Of a DNA stretch of 63,725 nucleotides, positions 63,700-63,725 are shown one piece after another. The DNA is from Bacteroidota bacterium (lineage in GTDB: Bacteria; Bacteroidota; Bacteroidia; Chitinophagales; Chitinophagaceae). A program made the position numbers and the translations under genes. How positions within the stretch are numbered: position 1 is the stretch's first letter; every line of letters starts with the position of its first letter. Below the pieces are notes generated by a model, which saw only the letters and a list, made by a program, of their open reading frames with translations, was not told the DNA's origin and did no database searches. Location: NCBI GenBank assembly GCA_005798905.1, contig SYIK01000008.1, positions 1 to 63,725 of the forward strand. The letters are read 5' to 3'.

Positions 63700-63725
63700 A
63701 CAAAGAAAACTGTTTAAAATTTGTA

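Noticed and set aside
1-63725. CRISPR array, prophage, rRNA operon or restriction-modification system
   Set aside because: No regularly spaced direct repeats, phage structural genes, rRNA sequence or methylase motifs were seen.

Overview
The window is an AT-rich chromosomal segment from a member of the Bacteroidota, most likely a Chitinophagales/Sphingobacteria-type lineage (inferred). The evidence is a PorZ-like type IX secretion protein, the long IspG, a CarB without its allosteric domain, DUF4834, DUF3109, DUF7033-type and DUF4369 proteins, almost no Shine-Dalgarno sequences, and promoters that fit the Bacteroidota pattern TTG...TAnnTTTG. No phage, CRISPR array or intact transposon was seen. 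It is mostly a densely packed housekeeping region with a few accessory patches.

Layout. 0-0.4 kb: a truncated reading frame joined to the last codons of an IS3-type transposase. 0.4-3.1 kb: adk diverges from a lipoprotein MsrB and a CstB-like persulfide dioxygenase/rhodanese. 3.1-9.8 kb: a leftward run of purD, a class D beta-lactamase homologue lacking its catalytic residues, ispG, nadB and an LpxL-type acyltransferase. 9.9-16.2 kb: a peptide transporter, AlkB-type hydroxylase, serS, a small conserved protein, a secreted cyclophilin, gcvH, a VanZ-like protein, and a terminator or small-RNA locus. 16.2-25.2 kb: prfA, an amidohydrolase, recO, porZ, an RND/MMPL exporter and a TlpA-like lipoprotein. 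25.2-34.4 kb: alaS, an M23 peptidase, a MerR regulator, and a leftward run of rsfS, ftsH, lutC, lpxH and a propeller-like protein. 34.5-36.9 kb: birA, a MORN protein, and a small accessory patch (DUF1905 gene, an attC-like hairpin, a 67-residue protein). 36.9-44.5 kb: carB, comEC, purH and an EamA transporter, all rightward. 44.5-52.6 kb: a deacetylase-like protein, lutB, a DUF3109 protein, an aminotransferase, two small proteins, a glycosyltransferase and a PurF-type enzyme. 52.7-59.2 kb: a Cys/Lys-rich small exported protein, surA, and the rimP-nusA-infB operon with a strongly structured leader. 59.2-63.7 kb: DUF4834, a frameshifted lipoprotein paired with an outer-membrane barrel protein, a CAU-anticodon tRNA, another barrel protein, and hflX.

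Themes. Purine and pyrimidine synthesis (purD, purH, PurF-like, carB), translation (serS, alaS, prfA, infB, nusA, rimP, rsfS, hflX, tRNA) and envelope biogenesis (lpxH, LpxL-like, surA, porZ, M23 peptidase) dominate. Convergent genes repeatedly overlap or lie within 10 bases of each other. The points most worth following are the inactivated OXA-like lipoprotein, the rimP leader, the candidate small RNA near 16.1 kb, the attC-like hairpin at 36.45 kb, and the homopolymer frameshift at 59.67 kb.
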